DNA of 64,000 bases from CAZWDL01 sp964632995 (GCA_964632995.1 CAZWDL010000012.1:1-64000); one strand, 5' to 3'; shown: positions 1 to 8,714, counted from the first letter of the stretch. Notes: generated from the sequence alone by a model not told the origin. Numbers and translations: made by a program.

Positions 1-1
1 C

Positions 2-478
2 CACGCAGTCGGGCCTCACGCCGCCGGCGGGGCCTACTGGATGCGCTCCCACGAACTGCAGGTGCAGGAAGGCGATTGCGGCGATTACTGGGGAGTGGCC
101 GGCGCCATCGCCGATATTCCCGCCACGGTTACACTCGACAGCAGCTACCGCTACCATCCCGGAGCGCCGCTGCGCACCTTTAGCCCCTACAACGAAACCG
201 GACGTCATTGTATCAAATATCCCGATACGGAGAAACCTACCGGTGAGTGGAATACCCTCGAGCTTTTCTGCCACGGCGATACCAGCGTACATCTCGTCAA
301 CGGTGTGCGGAATATGGTGCTGTTCAACCTGCGGCAGTCCGACGAGGGCGAAACGTTCTCCCCACTGGCCGAAGGTAAAATCCAGATACAGTCGGAAGGC
401 GCCGAGGTGTTCTACCGCAATATCCGCATCCGGCCGCTGGAGCAGATTCCGGAGAACTACCTGAAGCATAGGGATTGA
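2..478 (+). CDS. DUF1080 (3-keto-disaccharide hydrolase-like) protein, C-terminal part
   Basis: The reading frame is open from the first bases of the window, so the start lies upstream and only about 158 residues are seen. The stretch GAYWMRSHELQVQEGDCGDY is typical of the DUF1080 beta-sandwich (concanavalin-like fold), as is the end, where a late strand reads EVFYRNIRIRPL before the stop. DUF1080 proteins in Bacteroidota are usually secreted or periplasmic and act on, or bind, sugars; some members hydrolyse 3-keto-glycosides. No substrate can be read from this fragment. It is followed by a 126-base gap and then an unrelated membrane protein on the same strand. The family call is firm and the activity is not. 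Confidence 0.88.
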   Translation, partial: HAVGPHAAGGAYWMRSHELQVQEGDCGDYWGVAGAIADIPATVTLDSSYRYHPGAPLRTFSPYNETGRHCIKYPDTEKPTGEWNTLELFCHGDTSVHLVNGVRNMVLFNLRQSDEGETFSPLAEGKIQIQSEGAEVFYRNIRIRPLEQIPENYLKHRD

Positions 479-604
479 TGACCGGGGAACTGGATGACGG
501 GCAAGTTTTTAAAAAAAAACTTAAGGGAATAGACTGTGCAAGCATGATTAATATCATTGCGTTCCTGCGCTCTGTTTATTTTCTTTTAGCAAAAGAAAAC
601 CGGC

Positions 605-1738
605 ATGTTACGCATTCTCTTCGCACTGATCATCATCATTCATGCATCTATTCATCTGCTGGGCTTTGTCAAGGAGTGGGGGATGGCGCAGGTGGAGCAA
701 CTAAGTGGGAAAACGCTGCTGCCCCTCACCGGCGCCTGGCCGAAGGCGGCAGGCATACTGTGGCTAATCGCTTGTCTGATATTACTGACCGCCGCTGCGG
801 GCTATCTGGCTAAGAAAGAATGGTGGTGGATGGCCGCTACAGGCGGGATGCTGCTTTCTCAACTGCTTATCATACTGTACTGGCCCGACGCCAAGGCGGG
901 CGCGGTTGCTAATGTTATCATTCTGGCGGCTGTGGTGCTGGCCTATGGAAGTTGGCGTTTTGAGGAGCAGGTAGCCGGGGAAGTAGAGGCTTTGCTGGCT
1001 GAGATGGACGCGCCTCCCACGAGCAAAATGACTGATGAGATGCTGACGGATTTGCCCGTGGCTGTGCAGCATTGGCTGCGAGAATCCGGCGCAGTGGGTC
1101 AGCCTCTGATCCGGACGGCCCACTTTCGGCAGACGGGGAAGCTGCGCACCAAACCCGAAAGCAACTGGATGCCGGTAGAGGCCCAGCAATACGTGCGGGT
1201 TTACCCGCCGGGCTTCATCTGGCAGGCAGAGATCGATGCGGGCTTGCTGCACATTGCGGGGCGAGACAAATACCAGAACGGGCGGGGAAATATGCTCATC
1301 AAAATGTTGTCGCTTTTCCCGGTCGCCAATGCCAGTGGAGAGCAGACCGATCAGGGTACGCTGCTGCGTTATCTGGGGGAAATAGTCTGGTATCCGACAG
1401 CCGCAATAAGCGATTACATCACCTGGGATCCCGTTAACTCCTCCACGGCTAAAGCGACAATGACCCACGGCGGTATCAGCGCTTCCGGCCTCTTTCGCTT
1501 CAATGCCAAAGGAGAAGTTGTCAGCTTTCAGGCAGAGCGCTACTACGACCGGGACGGGGAATTTACACTGGAAACCTGGTTTATCCGGACGGGCCAGTCC
1601 CGGGAATTTGAAGGCATCCGCGTTCCTGCCGGCGCCGAGGTGACCTGGAAGCTGGATGAAGGCGACTTCACCTGGTACCGGCTGGAAATTAGCGATGTAG
1701 AATACAATAGGTCTTTTCACGAAAACCAAGACCGGTGA
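605..1738 (+). CDS. DUF6544-like membrane protein
   Basis: A 377-residue protein. The first 125 residues hold four hydrophobic segments (about 2-20, 45-68, 75-92 and 98-115). The remaining 250 residues are soluble and contain LPVAVQHWLRESGAVG followed by a beta-rich part with IRTAHFRQTGKLRTKP, YVRVYPPGFIWQAEI and a conserved late VSFQAERYYDRDGE. This pattern of N-terminal helices and a lipid-binding-like beta domain matches the family I know as DUF6544 (formerly within DUF6920). Its function is unknown. The ATG at 605 begins the first hydrophobic helix. The stop codon overlaps the start of a tiny downstream frame by four bases, which suggests translational coupling. Confidence 0.75.
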   Translation: MLRILFALIIIIHASIHLLGFVKEWGMAQVEQLSGKTLLPLTGAWPKAAGILWLIACLILLTAAAGYLAKKEWWWMAATGGMLLSQLLIILYWPDAKAGAVANVIILAAVVLAYGSWRFEEQVAGEVEALLAEMDAPPTSKMTDEMLTDLPVAVQHWLRESGAVGQPLIRTAHFRQTGKLRTKPESNWMPVEAQQYVRVYPPGFIWQAEIDAGLLHIAGRDKYQNGRGNMLIKMLSLFPVANASGEQTDQGTLLRYLGEIVWYPTAAISDYITWDPVNSSTAKATMTHGGISASGLFRFNAKGEVVSFQAERYYDRDGEFTLETWFIRTGQSREFEGIRVPAGAEVTWKLDEGDFTWYRLEISDVEYNRSFHENQDR

Positions 1739-1878
1739 CGCTGCAACACACAGGCGCCGTCCCCGATCTGATCCCCTTTTTTCTCATCATTTTTCTGATC
1801 CTGGCAGGGATATACGGGGCACAGCTATTCTTCCGGTGGGCTTTCCGCTGTTTCCGGCGCTACCGGTATTTTGATTGA
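1735..1878 (+). CDS. Small single-pass membrane protein (47 aa), overlapping start
   Basis: The GTG start overlaps the stop of the preceding gene as GTGA, a classic coupled arrangement. The predicted 47 residues begin VTLQHTGAVPDL, then one hydrophobic helix (about residues 13-32, IPFFLIIFLILAGIYGAQLF), then an arginine-rich tail (RWAFRCFRRYRYFD), giving an inside-positive single-pass topology. It is too short for most gene callers. A chance frame would rarely give both the four-base overlap and a clean helix plus basic tail, but no homologue is known to me, so this remains a prediction. It could be an accessory subunit of the DUF6544-like protein. Confidence 0.5.
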   Translation: MTLQHTGAVPDLIPFFLIIFLILAGIYGAQLFFRWAFRCFRRYRYFD

Positions 1879-1941
1879 GGAGTGTACTGTTATTCCCGGT
1901 CAGCCTCTCCTGTCGACTGCCTTTCCTCCAAAAAAAATTCT

Positions 1942-1964
1942 CCTTTACATCTTCACTGTAAAGG
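1942..1964 (-). terminator. Rho-independent terminator of the kinase-regulator unit
   Basis: CCTTTACA (1942-1949) pairs perfectly with TGTAAAGG (1957-1964) across a 7-base loop. Read on the minus strand the hairpin is followed by AGAA and then a run of nine T. It lies about 30 bases past the stop of the response regulator, so it fits as that operon's terminator. It also sits between two convergent transcripts. Confidence 0.7.
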
Positions 1965-1994
1965 TGTAATTGTCAGCGCGGAACTGCCGACTGC

Positions 1995-2693
1995 CTATTC
2001 CCTCTCATGCACCACCAGTCTATACCCCACGCCCCGCTGATTGACGATCTCCACATCCGGATCGCGGCTCAGGTATTTACGCAGGCGAGAGATGAAGACA
2101 TCCATGCTGCGGGAGTTGAGAAAGGCGTCGTCTTCCCAGATTTGGAGGAGGATGGTTTCCTTGCGGAGCAGTTCGTTTTGGTTGAGGCAGAAGAGCTGGA
2201 GCAGATCGGCTTCACGGGTAGTCAGTTGGGTGTGTTCTTTCCGGTCGAGGCTTAGTCGGCGCTTTTTGACATCGAGCGTATAACGGCCCAGCCGGAAAGT
2301 TTTGGGGGTTGGCGGCCCTTTTGGCAGGAGCCGCTTATCATTGAGCAGCACCTTCATCCGTACCAGCAGTTCCTCGATGCTGAAGGGTTTTTTGAGATAG
2401 TCGTTGCCGCCCGTTTCGAAGCCCCGGACAACGTCTTTCGGTTTGGCTTTGGAGGTGAGAAAAAGGATTGGAGTGTCGCGGTCGGCTGAGCGGATAATTT
2501 CGGCCACTTCGAAGCCGTCGCGGCGGGGCAGCATCACATCGAGGAGAATGATATCCGGGGCCTCCTCGCGGTAGGTCTGAATAGCTTGTTCGCCGTCAGC
2601 GACGTGCACTACCTGGTAGCCCTGCTGTTTCAGGTTGTCGCGCAGCAGCATAGCCAGGGAGGGTTCGTCTTCAACCAGTAAAACCTTGTACAT
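1995..2693 (-). CDS. OmpR-family response regulator
   Basis: A 232-residue two-domain transcription factor. The receiver domain (about 1-120) has the acidic pair ED at 8-9, the phosphoacceptor Asp52 in LLDVMLPRRDG, the switch Thr in LFLTSKAK and the conserved Lys in YLKKPF. The C-terminal winged helix (about 130-230) contains LTTREADLLQLF and ends RGVGYRLV, as in OmpR/PhoB proteins and the RprY type of Bacteroidota. The ATG at 2693 overlaps the end of the upstream sensor kinase by 23 bases, so the two are co-transcribed. A T-tailed hairpin follows the stop. The regulon cannot be inferred here because the kinase lacks its sensor part. Confidence 0.93.
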   Translation of the reverse strand: MYKVLLVEDEPSLAMLLRDNLKQQGYQVVHVADGEQAIQTYREEAPDIILLDVMLPRRDGFEVAEIIRSADRDTPILFLTSKAKPKDVVRGFETGGNDYLKKPFSIEELLVRMKVLLNDKRLLPKGPPTPKTFRLGRYTLDVKKRRLSLDRKEHTQLTTREADLLQLFCLNQNELLRKETILLQIWEDDAFLNSRSMDVFISRLRKYLSRDPDVEIVNQRGVGYRLVVHERE

Positions 2694-3420
2694 TTTCCTT
2701 GAATGTGATTTTGAAAATGGCGCCCCTCGGCTTATTGTCGTGCACGCTGATGGCGCCGCCCAGTTGTGTTACGCATTGCTGCACGTGGTAAAGGCCAATG
2801 CCCAGGCCTTTGACGGTGTAGTTTCGATCCTTATCCGAGGAGCGATAAAATTTTTCGAAGATGTGTTTCCGGTCATCGGGGGCGATGCCCCAGCCGTCAT
2901 CGGCGATTTCCAGCGCGTAGCCCTTGCCGGACGGCGACAGCCGGATGTCGATGTGAACACCGGTTTCCGGAGAGTACCGGATGGCGTTTTGCAGCAGGTT
3001 GTCCAGAATGGTGTTCAGGTGAAAGGCGGAGGAGCGGACGTGGAAAGAGGTGCATGCCGGAAGCTCAATGACAACAGGCTTCCGGGACTGTCGGCGATGA
3101 CGTTCGGCGGCCTCCCGGAGCAGGGAGATGAGGTCGAGGGTTTCCAGTTCAATCTGTCCCGATCCGGGCTGCGTACTATGCAGCAGGATGTTGTCTGCCA
3201 GATCGGCGAGGCGTTTCAACTCGACGGTCGAAGTTTGCAGATAGCTGGCATAGCGTTCTTTTTTATCAGTTACTTCAAATTGCCGGAGGCTTTCCACGGC
3301 CAGACTCAGGGCGGTGATGGGGGTCTGTAGTTCGTGGGTGACGTTATCGATGAAATCGTCCTTCATTTCCGAGAGCTTTTTCTGACGGAGTATGGTGGCA
3401 AAGAGGAGGTAAAAGCTCAA
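2671..3420 (-). CDS. Sensor histidine kinase core, 5'-truncated
   Basis: About 249 residues are readable: a short hydrophobic start (SFYLLFATIL), a HisKA dimerisation domain with the phosphoacceptor His29 in NVTHELQTPI, and an HATPase with N-box LLQNAIRYSP, G1 box ADDGWGIAP and G2 box KGLGIGLYHV. RprX-type kinases of this kind normally have two membrane helices and a periplasmic sensor ahead of the H-box, about 150-250 residues that are missing here. An in-frame TAA lies nine bases before the TTG at 3420, and the first in-frame ATG is residue 19, just before the H-box. The catalytic core is intact, but its 5' end is cut off within 30 bases of the divergent TlpA-like gene. It may be a remnant or a constitutive cytosolic kinase. 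Confidence 0.8.
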   Translation of the reverse strand: MSFYLLFATILRQKKLSEMKDDFIDNVTHELQTPITALSLAVESLRQFEVTDKKERYASYLQTSTVELKRLADLADNILLHSTQPGSGQIELETLDLISLLREAAERHRRQSRKPVVIELPACTSFHVRSSAFHLNTILDNLLQNAIRYSPETGVHIDIRLSPSGKGYALEIADDGWGIAPDDRKHIFEKFYRSSDKDRNYTVKGLGIGLYHVQQCVTQLGGAISVHDNKPRGAIFKITFKENVQGFTG

Positions 3421-3447
3421 AAAGGTAGCTTACGCAAAAAAAGAACC

Positions 3448-4614
3448 ATGAAGCATTTACTTTCCCTGTTGTTCGCATTATTGCTGTCGACTGGACAAGT
3501 TCCGGCAACGCCGTTGACTGTTGGAGAACGGGTTCCGGAGCTCTCCTTTGAAATCGTTGACCAAACTGAACCAATGAAGCTTTCTTCCCTGCAGGGGAAA
3601 GTCGTTATTCTCGAGTTCTGGGCGACCTGGTGCGCGCCTTGCATCGGGGCGATGAAACACTTGCAAAAGTTGAAAGCCCAATTCGGAGGGCAACTGGTTG
3701 TCGTGGCTGTTTCCCGGGAAGAGCCGGAGCGAATCCATCGGTTTATCGCAAATACAATATTCGATTTTACTTTTGCCAGGCATTCCGAAGAACTGGATAA
3801 CTACTTTCCGCACCGCGTGATTCCGCATACGGTTGTTCTGACGCCGCAGGGAATGGTAGCGGCGATTACCGCACCCGGAAATTTGGATGAGCAGGCAGTT
3901 ACGCGCTTGCTGGAAGGAAAAAGGATTGATCTGTCCCTTAAATCCGATGGTCCCTGGGACATAAACACGGACATTTTCGCCGTAGACTCCACGGTGGAAG
4001 CAGCTTTCCAGATTCAGCCCGCTCGCCCCGATGCACCTACGTTTTCCCGCGTATACCGGGACGGCCCTTTCCAGGACAGACGGCGCAGCTTTATCAATTT
4101 TAAAATCCCCATGCTGTACCGGGAAGCTTTTAACACCTCCGTCTTTCGAATGGAATACCCGGATGAGGAAGGCGCGGAATCCTACTGCGTAGACATCATC
4201 GTGCCGGAACCGGAGGCGAAGCAAATCGACGACAGGCTGCGGGATTCGCTAAACCACTACTTTGGCTGGAAAGTGGATTGGCGACCAAAGGATATCGAGG
4301 TGTGGGTACTTTCCGCAAAAGAGGAAGGCATTACGCTGCCCGCCGCGGATACCCGGCTGCCCTGCCAATCTGCCGGAGATCACTTTTCCTCTCCCCGAGC
4401 TACGATGGCCGACTTTGCCGCCTACCTGGAAGGCTTCGGCATCGCGGGCATGCCCGTGCTGGATGAAACGGGCGACGGCCAACACTACCAGATTGATTTT
4501 TCCTTTGAACTGGAAAACAGCAATTCTCTTCTTGAGGCGCTGGAGCGGATGGGACTGGAGCTGAAAAAGGAGCGCCGTAACGTGGATATACTCGTCCTGT
4601 CACCGCCGAAGTGA
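3448..4614 (+). CDS. TlpA-like thioredoxin fused to a TIGR03435-like C-terminal domain
   Basis: A 388-residue exported protein. A signal peptide (MKHLLSLLFALLLSTGQVPA) is followed by a TlpA/ResA-type thioredoxin domain (about 22-160) with redox cysteines C62 and C65 in WATWCAPC and a cis-Pro region HRVIPHTVVL. The remaining 220 residues resemble the C-terminal domain of the TIGR03435 family: MADFAAYLEG, then PVLDETGDGQHYQIDF, LLEALERMGLELKKE and a final ILVLSP. TlpA proteins are periplasmic thiol-disulfide oxidoreductases; the role of the extra domain is unknown. The ATG at 3448 was chosen because it begins the signal peptide; the frame is open further upstream. Its promoter must lie within or next to the truncated kinase. 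Confidence 0.83.
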   Translation: MKHLLSLLFALLLSTGQVPATPLTVGERVPELSFEIVDQTEPMKLSSLQGKVVILEFWATWCAPCIGAMKHLQKLKAQFGGQLVVVAVSREEPERIHRFIANTIFDFTFARHSEELDNYFPHRVIPHTVVLTPQGMVAAITAPGNLDEQAVTRLLEGKRIDLSLKSDGPWDINTDIFAVDSTVEAAFQIQPARPDAPTFSRVYRDGPFQDRRRSFINFKIPMLYREAFNTSVFRMEYPDEEGAESYCVDIIVPEPEAKQIDDRLRDSLNHYFGWKVDWRPKDIEVWVLSAKEEGITLPAADTRLPCQSAGDHFSSPRATMADFAAYLEGFGIAGMPVLDETGDGQHYQIDFSFELENSNSLLEALERMGLELKKERRNVDILVLSPPK

Positions 4615-4655
4615 GACAAAAGAACAAACGGAAAGCTAAAGGTCTTGCCTTGATC

Positions 4656-4938
4656 GGAGCGTGAAGCTCTAGTGCCGCGGATAAAAAACTAATAATAATA
4701 TGTCGCCGCTATGCGGCTTCTATTTGCGAGACATGCTCTTATTTCCTGGGGCTCACTACGGTCTGTCACCGCTACGCGGCTTTTATAAATTCTTTACCGG
4801 CGGCACTACTGCTTCGCGTCCCGCCTTTAATTCTGAGGACGAGCGGATTGAGTTTACCCCATTAAAGAAGAATCGATTTGATATTTTGGGATATTTCTGT
4901 AAAAAGATTTCGTGAAGCGGAGCTTCGCGCTCCTACAC
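4656..4938. repeat. Intergenic region with GC-rich short palindromes
   Basis: The 318 bases between 4615 and 4932 hold no convincing gene. They carry two similar units, CCGCTATGCGGCTT near 4705 and CCGCTACGCGGCTT near 4769, and a palindromic motif at 4911-4936 (GAAGCGGAGCTTCGCGCTCC). A related but inverted motif (GGAGCGTGAAGCTCT) lies near 4656, and another (GGAGCGCGAAGTTCTACTTC) lies near 62432. They look like REP-type palindromes; none has a clear T-tract. Confidence 0.45.
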
Positions 4939-6288
4939 ATTCTTCAGCATTGTCGGCGCCAGCTCGCTTACCGTGGGGTGGATGTGCATGGCGTCGCGGA
5001 TAACGGTGTAGGGCGCGCCGGCGTACATGACATCGATGATCGCGTGCACCACTTCGTCGCCGCGGATGCCCAGGATAGCGGCGCCGAGGATGTGGTCGGT
5101 TTCCTCGTCGATGACGATTTTCATCAGTCCTTCGGTTTCGCCCATTTCATTGGCGCGGCCGACGCGGCTCATGGGCATGGAGGCGACTAAGACCTCTTTG
5201 CCGGTTTTTCTGGCCTGTTGTTCCGTCATGCCGACGCGACCCAGGGGCGGGTCAATGAAGAGACCATAAGCCATAAACCGGTCGGAAATTCTGCGATCTC
5301 CATTATTGAACAAGTTATCGGAGAGGATGTGGTAGTCGTTGACGGAGGTGTGGGTGAAGGCCCCCTCGCCGTTACAGTCGCCCAGCGCCCAGACGCCGGG
5401 TACGGAGGTTTCCAGTTTATCATTCACCTTGATGTTGCCGCGCTCATCGGTTTCGATACCGGCTTTGTCGAGCCCCAGGTCGTCGGTGTTGGGGATTCTG
5501 CCGGTGGCGAGGAGGAGATGGGTGCCGCTGACCTGCCGTTCTCCCTCCTCTCGGTTCAGATCGAGGATGATTTTTCCGTTTTCGGTTTTTCCACTGATAC
5601 ATTCGGCTTCGAGGTGCAGTTCTATACCAGCTTCGCGCAGGATTTCGGCGATGGCGTCGGAGATTTCCGGATCTTCGCGACCGATCAGGCGTTTCGACTT
5701 TTCGATGATGGTCACTTTACTGCCGAAGCGGTGGAACATCTGCCCGAATTCCAGGCCTACATAGCTGCCGCCGACGATCAGCAGGTGCTCCGGCAATTCT
5801 TCCAGTTCCAGGATGCTTTGATTGGTCAGGTAGTCGAGTCCTTCGAAGCGCTCGGGGATGCGGGGACGGGCGCCGGTATTGATGAAAATTTGCGGCGCTT
5901 CCAGCGTCCGGCCGTTGACCTCCACCGACTTGGGGCCGGTGAAGCGCGCGTGGCCGCGGTAGGTGTCGATATTTTCCAGTTCATCGAACCAGCTGCCGAT
6001 GCTCTCCCTCGATGACTGGACGATTTCGTCTTTTCTTTCCTTCACTTTTTTGAGGTCGACGCGGACGTTGCCGTCGTGGAAAACGCCCATCTCGTGGCTG
6101 CGGCGTGCGGCCCAGGCCGCGCGGGCGCTGGCGACGTAAGTCTTGGTAGGGGTACAGCCGTAATTGACACAGGCGCCTCCGTAGGGTCCTTTTTCGATGA
6201 CGGCGGTTTTTTTGCCTTTTTCGGCGAGCTCGCCTGCGAGAGGCACGCCCGCTTGTCCGGTACCGATAACGATGGCGTCGTATTGCAT
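4933..6288 (-). CDS. FAD-dependent pyridine nucleotide-disulfide oxidoreductase (mercuric reductase-like)
   Basis: A 451-residue flavoenzyme. The N-terminus has the FAD-binding motif YDAIVIGTGQAGVPLAGELA, then the redox-active disulfide C40/C45 in GGACVNYGCTPTKT, an NAD(P) Rossmann segment LLIVGGSYVGLEFGQMF, the second FAD motif GVWALGDCNG, and a dimerisation domain ending with the catalytic His-Glu motif HIHPTVSEL. This is the class I group that holds dihydrolipoyl dehydrogenase and MerA. It lacks the mercury-binding N-terminal domain and the C-terminal Cys pair of MerA, so reduction of a low-molecular-weight disulfide or quinone is as likely. The ATG at 6288 begins the Rossmann motif; an upstream ATG at 6351 would add 21 unlikely residues. 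It has no operon partner. Confidence 0.88.
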   Translation of the reverse strand: MQYDAIVIGTGQAGVPLAGELAEKGKKTAVIEKGPYGGACVNYGCTPTKTYVASARAAWAARRSHEMGVFHDGNVRVDLKKVKERKDEIVQSSRESIGSWFDELENIDTYRGHARFTGPKSVEVNGRTLEAPQIFINTGARPRIPERFEGLDYLTNQSILELEELPEHLLIVGGSYVGLEFGQMFHRFGSKVTIIEKSKRLIGREDPEISDAIAEILREAGIELHLEAECISGKTENGKIILDLNREEGERQVSGTHLLLATGRIPNTDDLGLDKAGIETDERGNIKVNDKLETSVPGVWALGDCNGEGAFTHTSVNDYHILSDNLFNNGDRRISDRFMAYGLFIDPPLGRVGMTEQQARKTGKEVLVASMPMSRVGRANEMGETEGLMKIVIDEETDHILGAAILGIRGDEVVHAIIDVMYAGAPYTVIRDAMHIHPTVSELAPTMLKNV

Positions 6289-6407
6289 AGTGGTTGGTTT
6301 AGTGTTTTGTTGAAGCGCATGCCGCATAGCGTGAGGTGATAACCCTATCATTTATCATCAGGGCAAAGAGAAATGTTTAGTTCAGGGAGCTGAAAACACG
6401 GTATCGC

Positions 6408-8489
6408 TCACCTGTTCAGCGTCAATTTTTGCACAACTGTCTGCCGGCCTACATTGAGGTGGAAAAAATATGCACCCGGTGGCAGGTTACCGGCTTTGAA
6501 AACGGCTTCCTGCGTACCTGCCTCCTGTTTTTCATCGACCAGGACGGATACCGTTTTACCGCTGAGATCGCTGATGCTGAGCCGGACGTATTCGGAGTGG
6601 GGCAGTACGTAGCGGATGGTCATTTGCTCCCGGAAGGGGTTGGGGAAATGCTGCAGCCGGAAGGCGGCGGGTTCCACCGCTTCCAGGTTGGTTGTCAGGC
6701 CGGCGGTGGTGAGGGTGGCGACGCCGTAGCCGGGGACGCTTATTTCTGCGCTCCCGTTTTGAACGTCGGCGGTGGAGGGTTGCCAGAAATTATTTTCACT
6801 GGAGGTGTAGGCATCGAAGCCGGCGGCCCCCATGTTTTGCGGAAGCATAACAGAAGCCGTCACAGTGTTGGGAGAAGTGTTGACCAGGACGATACTGAGG
6901 GAGCCTTGCTCGTCGTGGATATAAGCCGAAGCCTTCAGGTTGCTGTTGCCGTTGACAGTCGTACCTATGCGTTGTGCATTAGGGCGTATGTGGCGGGAAA
7001 AGTGCTTGACGGCGACATATTTTGGGGAATTGGCGCCTAACTCCCGGGTGGTCAGCGCCTCTCGGGTGACCTGGCCGTTGTCGTCCTGCTCGGCGAAGGT
7101 CCAGTAGATCCAGGCGCTTTGCCGGCCGGTCGTGAGTGCCTGGTGGATTTTCAGGGCGATGCTCCAGCCGCCATTGTTGGGAAAGCCGTTTTGCGGAAAC
7201 AACCAGGGCCCTTGTTCGCCGGAGGTTTCGGTCATCCACGATTTTTTGTCGTAAGCGGTATATCCTTTCACATTACCGGGAATGCCGGGGGCGGGGCTTG
7301 TGTTCCAGCCGTTGGCCCACCAGTCCCAGAGCTGGGCATCGGCGCCGCCGGCGCTGACGCCGTCGCGGTCGTAGCCGTGGATGCAGAAGAAGTCGACGGC
7401 GGCATCGGCTTCCGGATCGGCGGCGACGTTTTGCAGGTACTGCAGGTTTTTGTGCGTCACGTTGGCGCCGCCGCCGTACTGCCACATGCCGTAGGGATCG
7501 CCGCCGAGGAGATCTTCGGGGCCCATGATGCGGATATCCCGGAGGTCTTCGTACTTATCGAATTCGGCCCGGACGGCCTTGATGGCGGTCAGATACTGAG
7601 AGGAGAGGGGATAGGTGGCGCTGTTGTAAAACTGCTCGAAGTTGAGTTCGTTCTGGATGCTGACGGCGTAGAAGCGCACGTTGTGGGCTTGCTGGTAGCC
7701 GCGCACGTAGGCGGCGGTGCTGCGGGCGTACTGTGTCAGCGAACTGGTGGGGCCGCTGCCCCCCAGTTCCGAGTCGTCGAAGACTGCGAGCGGTGTACCG
7801 GATACATCGAGGCGGCCGCCGGCGAAATTGCCGCCCCAGATAAAGGGCCAGGGCGTGCCCTGCACGGGACCCGGCCACCAGTTCTGGGAGTAATTATTGC
7901 CGGAGGAGACTTTTACCCATGGCGCGGGCGACCAGAAGGAGCCGATGAGTTTGAAATCGCCCAGCGCTTCCCGTTTGGCCAGGCCGGCCGCGATGGCGCC
8001 GTTGTCGGAATAAGTGAAGTATTGGGCATTCTCATCGATATCCGGACCCATCACGACGATGGGGGCGTTGTAGCCGCCGAAGGAGCGGGAGTAGTCCCGG
8101 GGGCCGGTATAGGTGCGCACCCGGTTGCCCTCCGGGCCGTTAGGGTTGCCGGGGTCTTCCAGATTGAGGATATGATCCGTGCCGGAGCCCATAAACCAGG
8201 GGGAGTAGTAATGGAAATCGGAGTAAGGGGAAACGAATCGCGGCGTAAGGTCGACCCGGAAGATGGAAGCGCCCAGGTCGTCGTAGTACAAGTCCTGCCA
8301 CCACTGTTGGTTCACCGCCTCACCGCCCTGGAAGGCGCCGAAACCGTCGATGACCTGATGGCGTTCGGAGGACTGAATCTCTATGCTGACGGGTTGAGCG
8401 CCGGCGGGAAAAGCTATAATGACAAAGCATAAAATGGAAAGTAAGTTGCTTGCTACCGAATAGAGGAACCCTTTTGTTGTAGAGGTCAT
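6408..8489 (-). CDS. Secreted GH30-like glycoside hydrolase with T9SS sorting domain
   Basis: A 693-residue exported enzyme. A signal peptide (about 1-31, ending AFPAGAQ) leads into a GH30-like barrel beginning ERHQVIDGFGAFQGGEAVN. The family hallmark FWSPAPWVKVSSG lies near 185-197. The likely acid/base is Glu281 in VSIQNELNF and the likely nucleophile Glu421 in SWMTETSGEQG. A beta-sandwich follows the barrel. The last 90 residues form a type A T9SS sorting domain (FPNPFREQMTIRY, LSISDLSGKTV, PPGAYFFHL), so the enzyme should be exported and anchored or released at the cell surface by type IX secretion. GH30 members act on glucuronoxylan or beta-glucans; the substrate here is open. The neighbours are not a classical utilisation locus, as no SusC/SusD pair is present. 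Confidence 0.88.
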   Translation of the reverse strand: MTSTTKGFLYSVASNLLSILCFVIIAFPAGAQPVSIEIQSSERHQVIDGFGAFQGGEAVNQQWWQDLYYDDLGASIFRVDLTPRFVSPYSDFHYYSPWFMGSGTDHILNLEDPGNPNGPEGNRVRTYTGPRDYSRSFGGYNAPIVVMGPDIDENAQYFTYSDNGAIAAGLAKREALGDFKLIGSFWSPAPWVKVSSGNNYSQNWWPGPVQGTPWPFIWGGNFAGGRLDVSGTPLAVFDDSELGGSGPTSSLTQYARSTAAYVRGYQQAHNVRFYAVSIQNELNFEQFYNSATYPLSSQYLTAIKAVRAEFDKYEDLRDIRIMGPEDLLGGDPYGMWQYGGGANVTHKNLQYLQNVAADPEADAAVDFFCIHGYDRDGVSAGGADAQLWDWWANGWNTSPAPGIPGNVKGYTAYDKKSWMTETSGEQGPWLFPQNGFPNNGGWSIALKIHQALTTGRQSAWIYWTFAEQDDNGQVTREALTTRELGANSPKYVAVKHFSRHIRPNAQRIGTTVNGNSNLKASAYIHDEQGSLSIVLVNTSPNTVTASVMLPQNMGAAGFDAYTSSENNFWQPSTADVQNGSAEISVPGYGVATLTTAGLTTNLEAVEPAAFRLQHFPNPFREQMTIRYVLPHSEYVRLSISDLSGKTVSVLVDEKQEAGTQEAVFKAGNLPPGAYFFHLNVGRQTVVQKLTLNR

Positions 8490-8616
8490 GCGCTTGGATT
8501 GAAATGAGTTGAAGGGATTTGCCTAAAGTTAGCCGGTTAGCTGAGGTTCTGCAACCCGGGCTTACCTGCTTCTTTCTTCTGAGCCCGGTTGTAGGGGAAT
8601 AAGGACCAATGTTGTC

Positions 8617-8643
8617 ATTATTCATGGACTTGCCATGAATAAT
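8617..8643. repeat. Perfect 11-bp hairpin
   Basis: ATTATTCATGG (8617-8627) is followed by a 5-base loop and its exact complement (8633-8643). It lies about 130 bases upstream of the GH30 gene start and past the third-family repeat on the other side. There is no T-tract, so it may be a protein-binding site or an mRNA 5'-leader structure of the GH30 gene. Confidence 0.5.
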
Positions 8644-8714
8644 CCGGGTTAAGAAAAATGACAAGGAGACGGGGTGGCCTCCGTTTTTTCCGGTCTCCCT
8701 GTCTCCAAGTCACA

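Noticed and set aside
782..1729. A 315-codon minus-strand frame opposite the DUF6544-like gene
   Set aside because: No motif or signal; the plus-strand protein has coherent helices and family motifs.
7119..8432. A 437-codon open frame on the plus strand opposite the GH30 gene
   Set aside because: Gly/Ala/Val-rich composition without motifs, as expected antisense to a GC-rich gene; the GH30 frame has a signal peptide, catalytic residues and a sorting domain.
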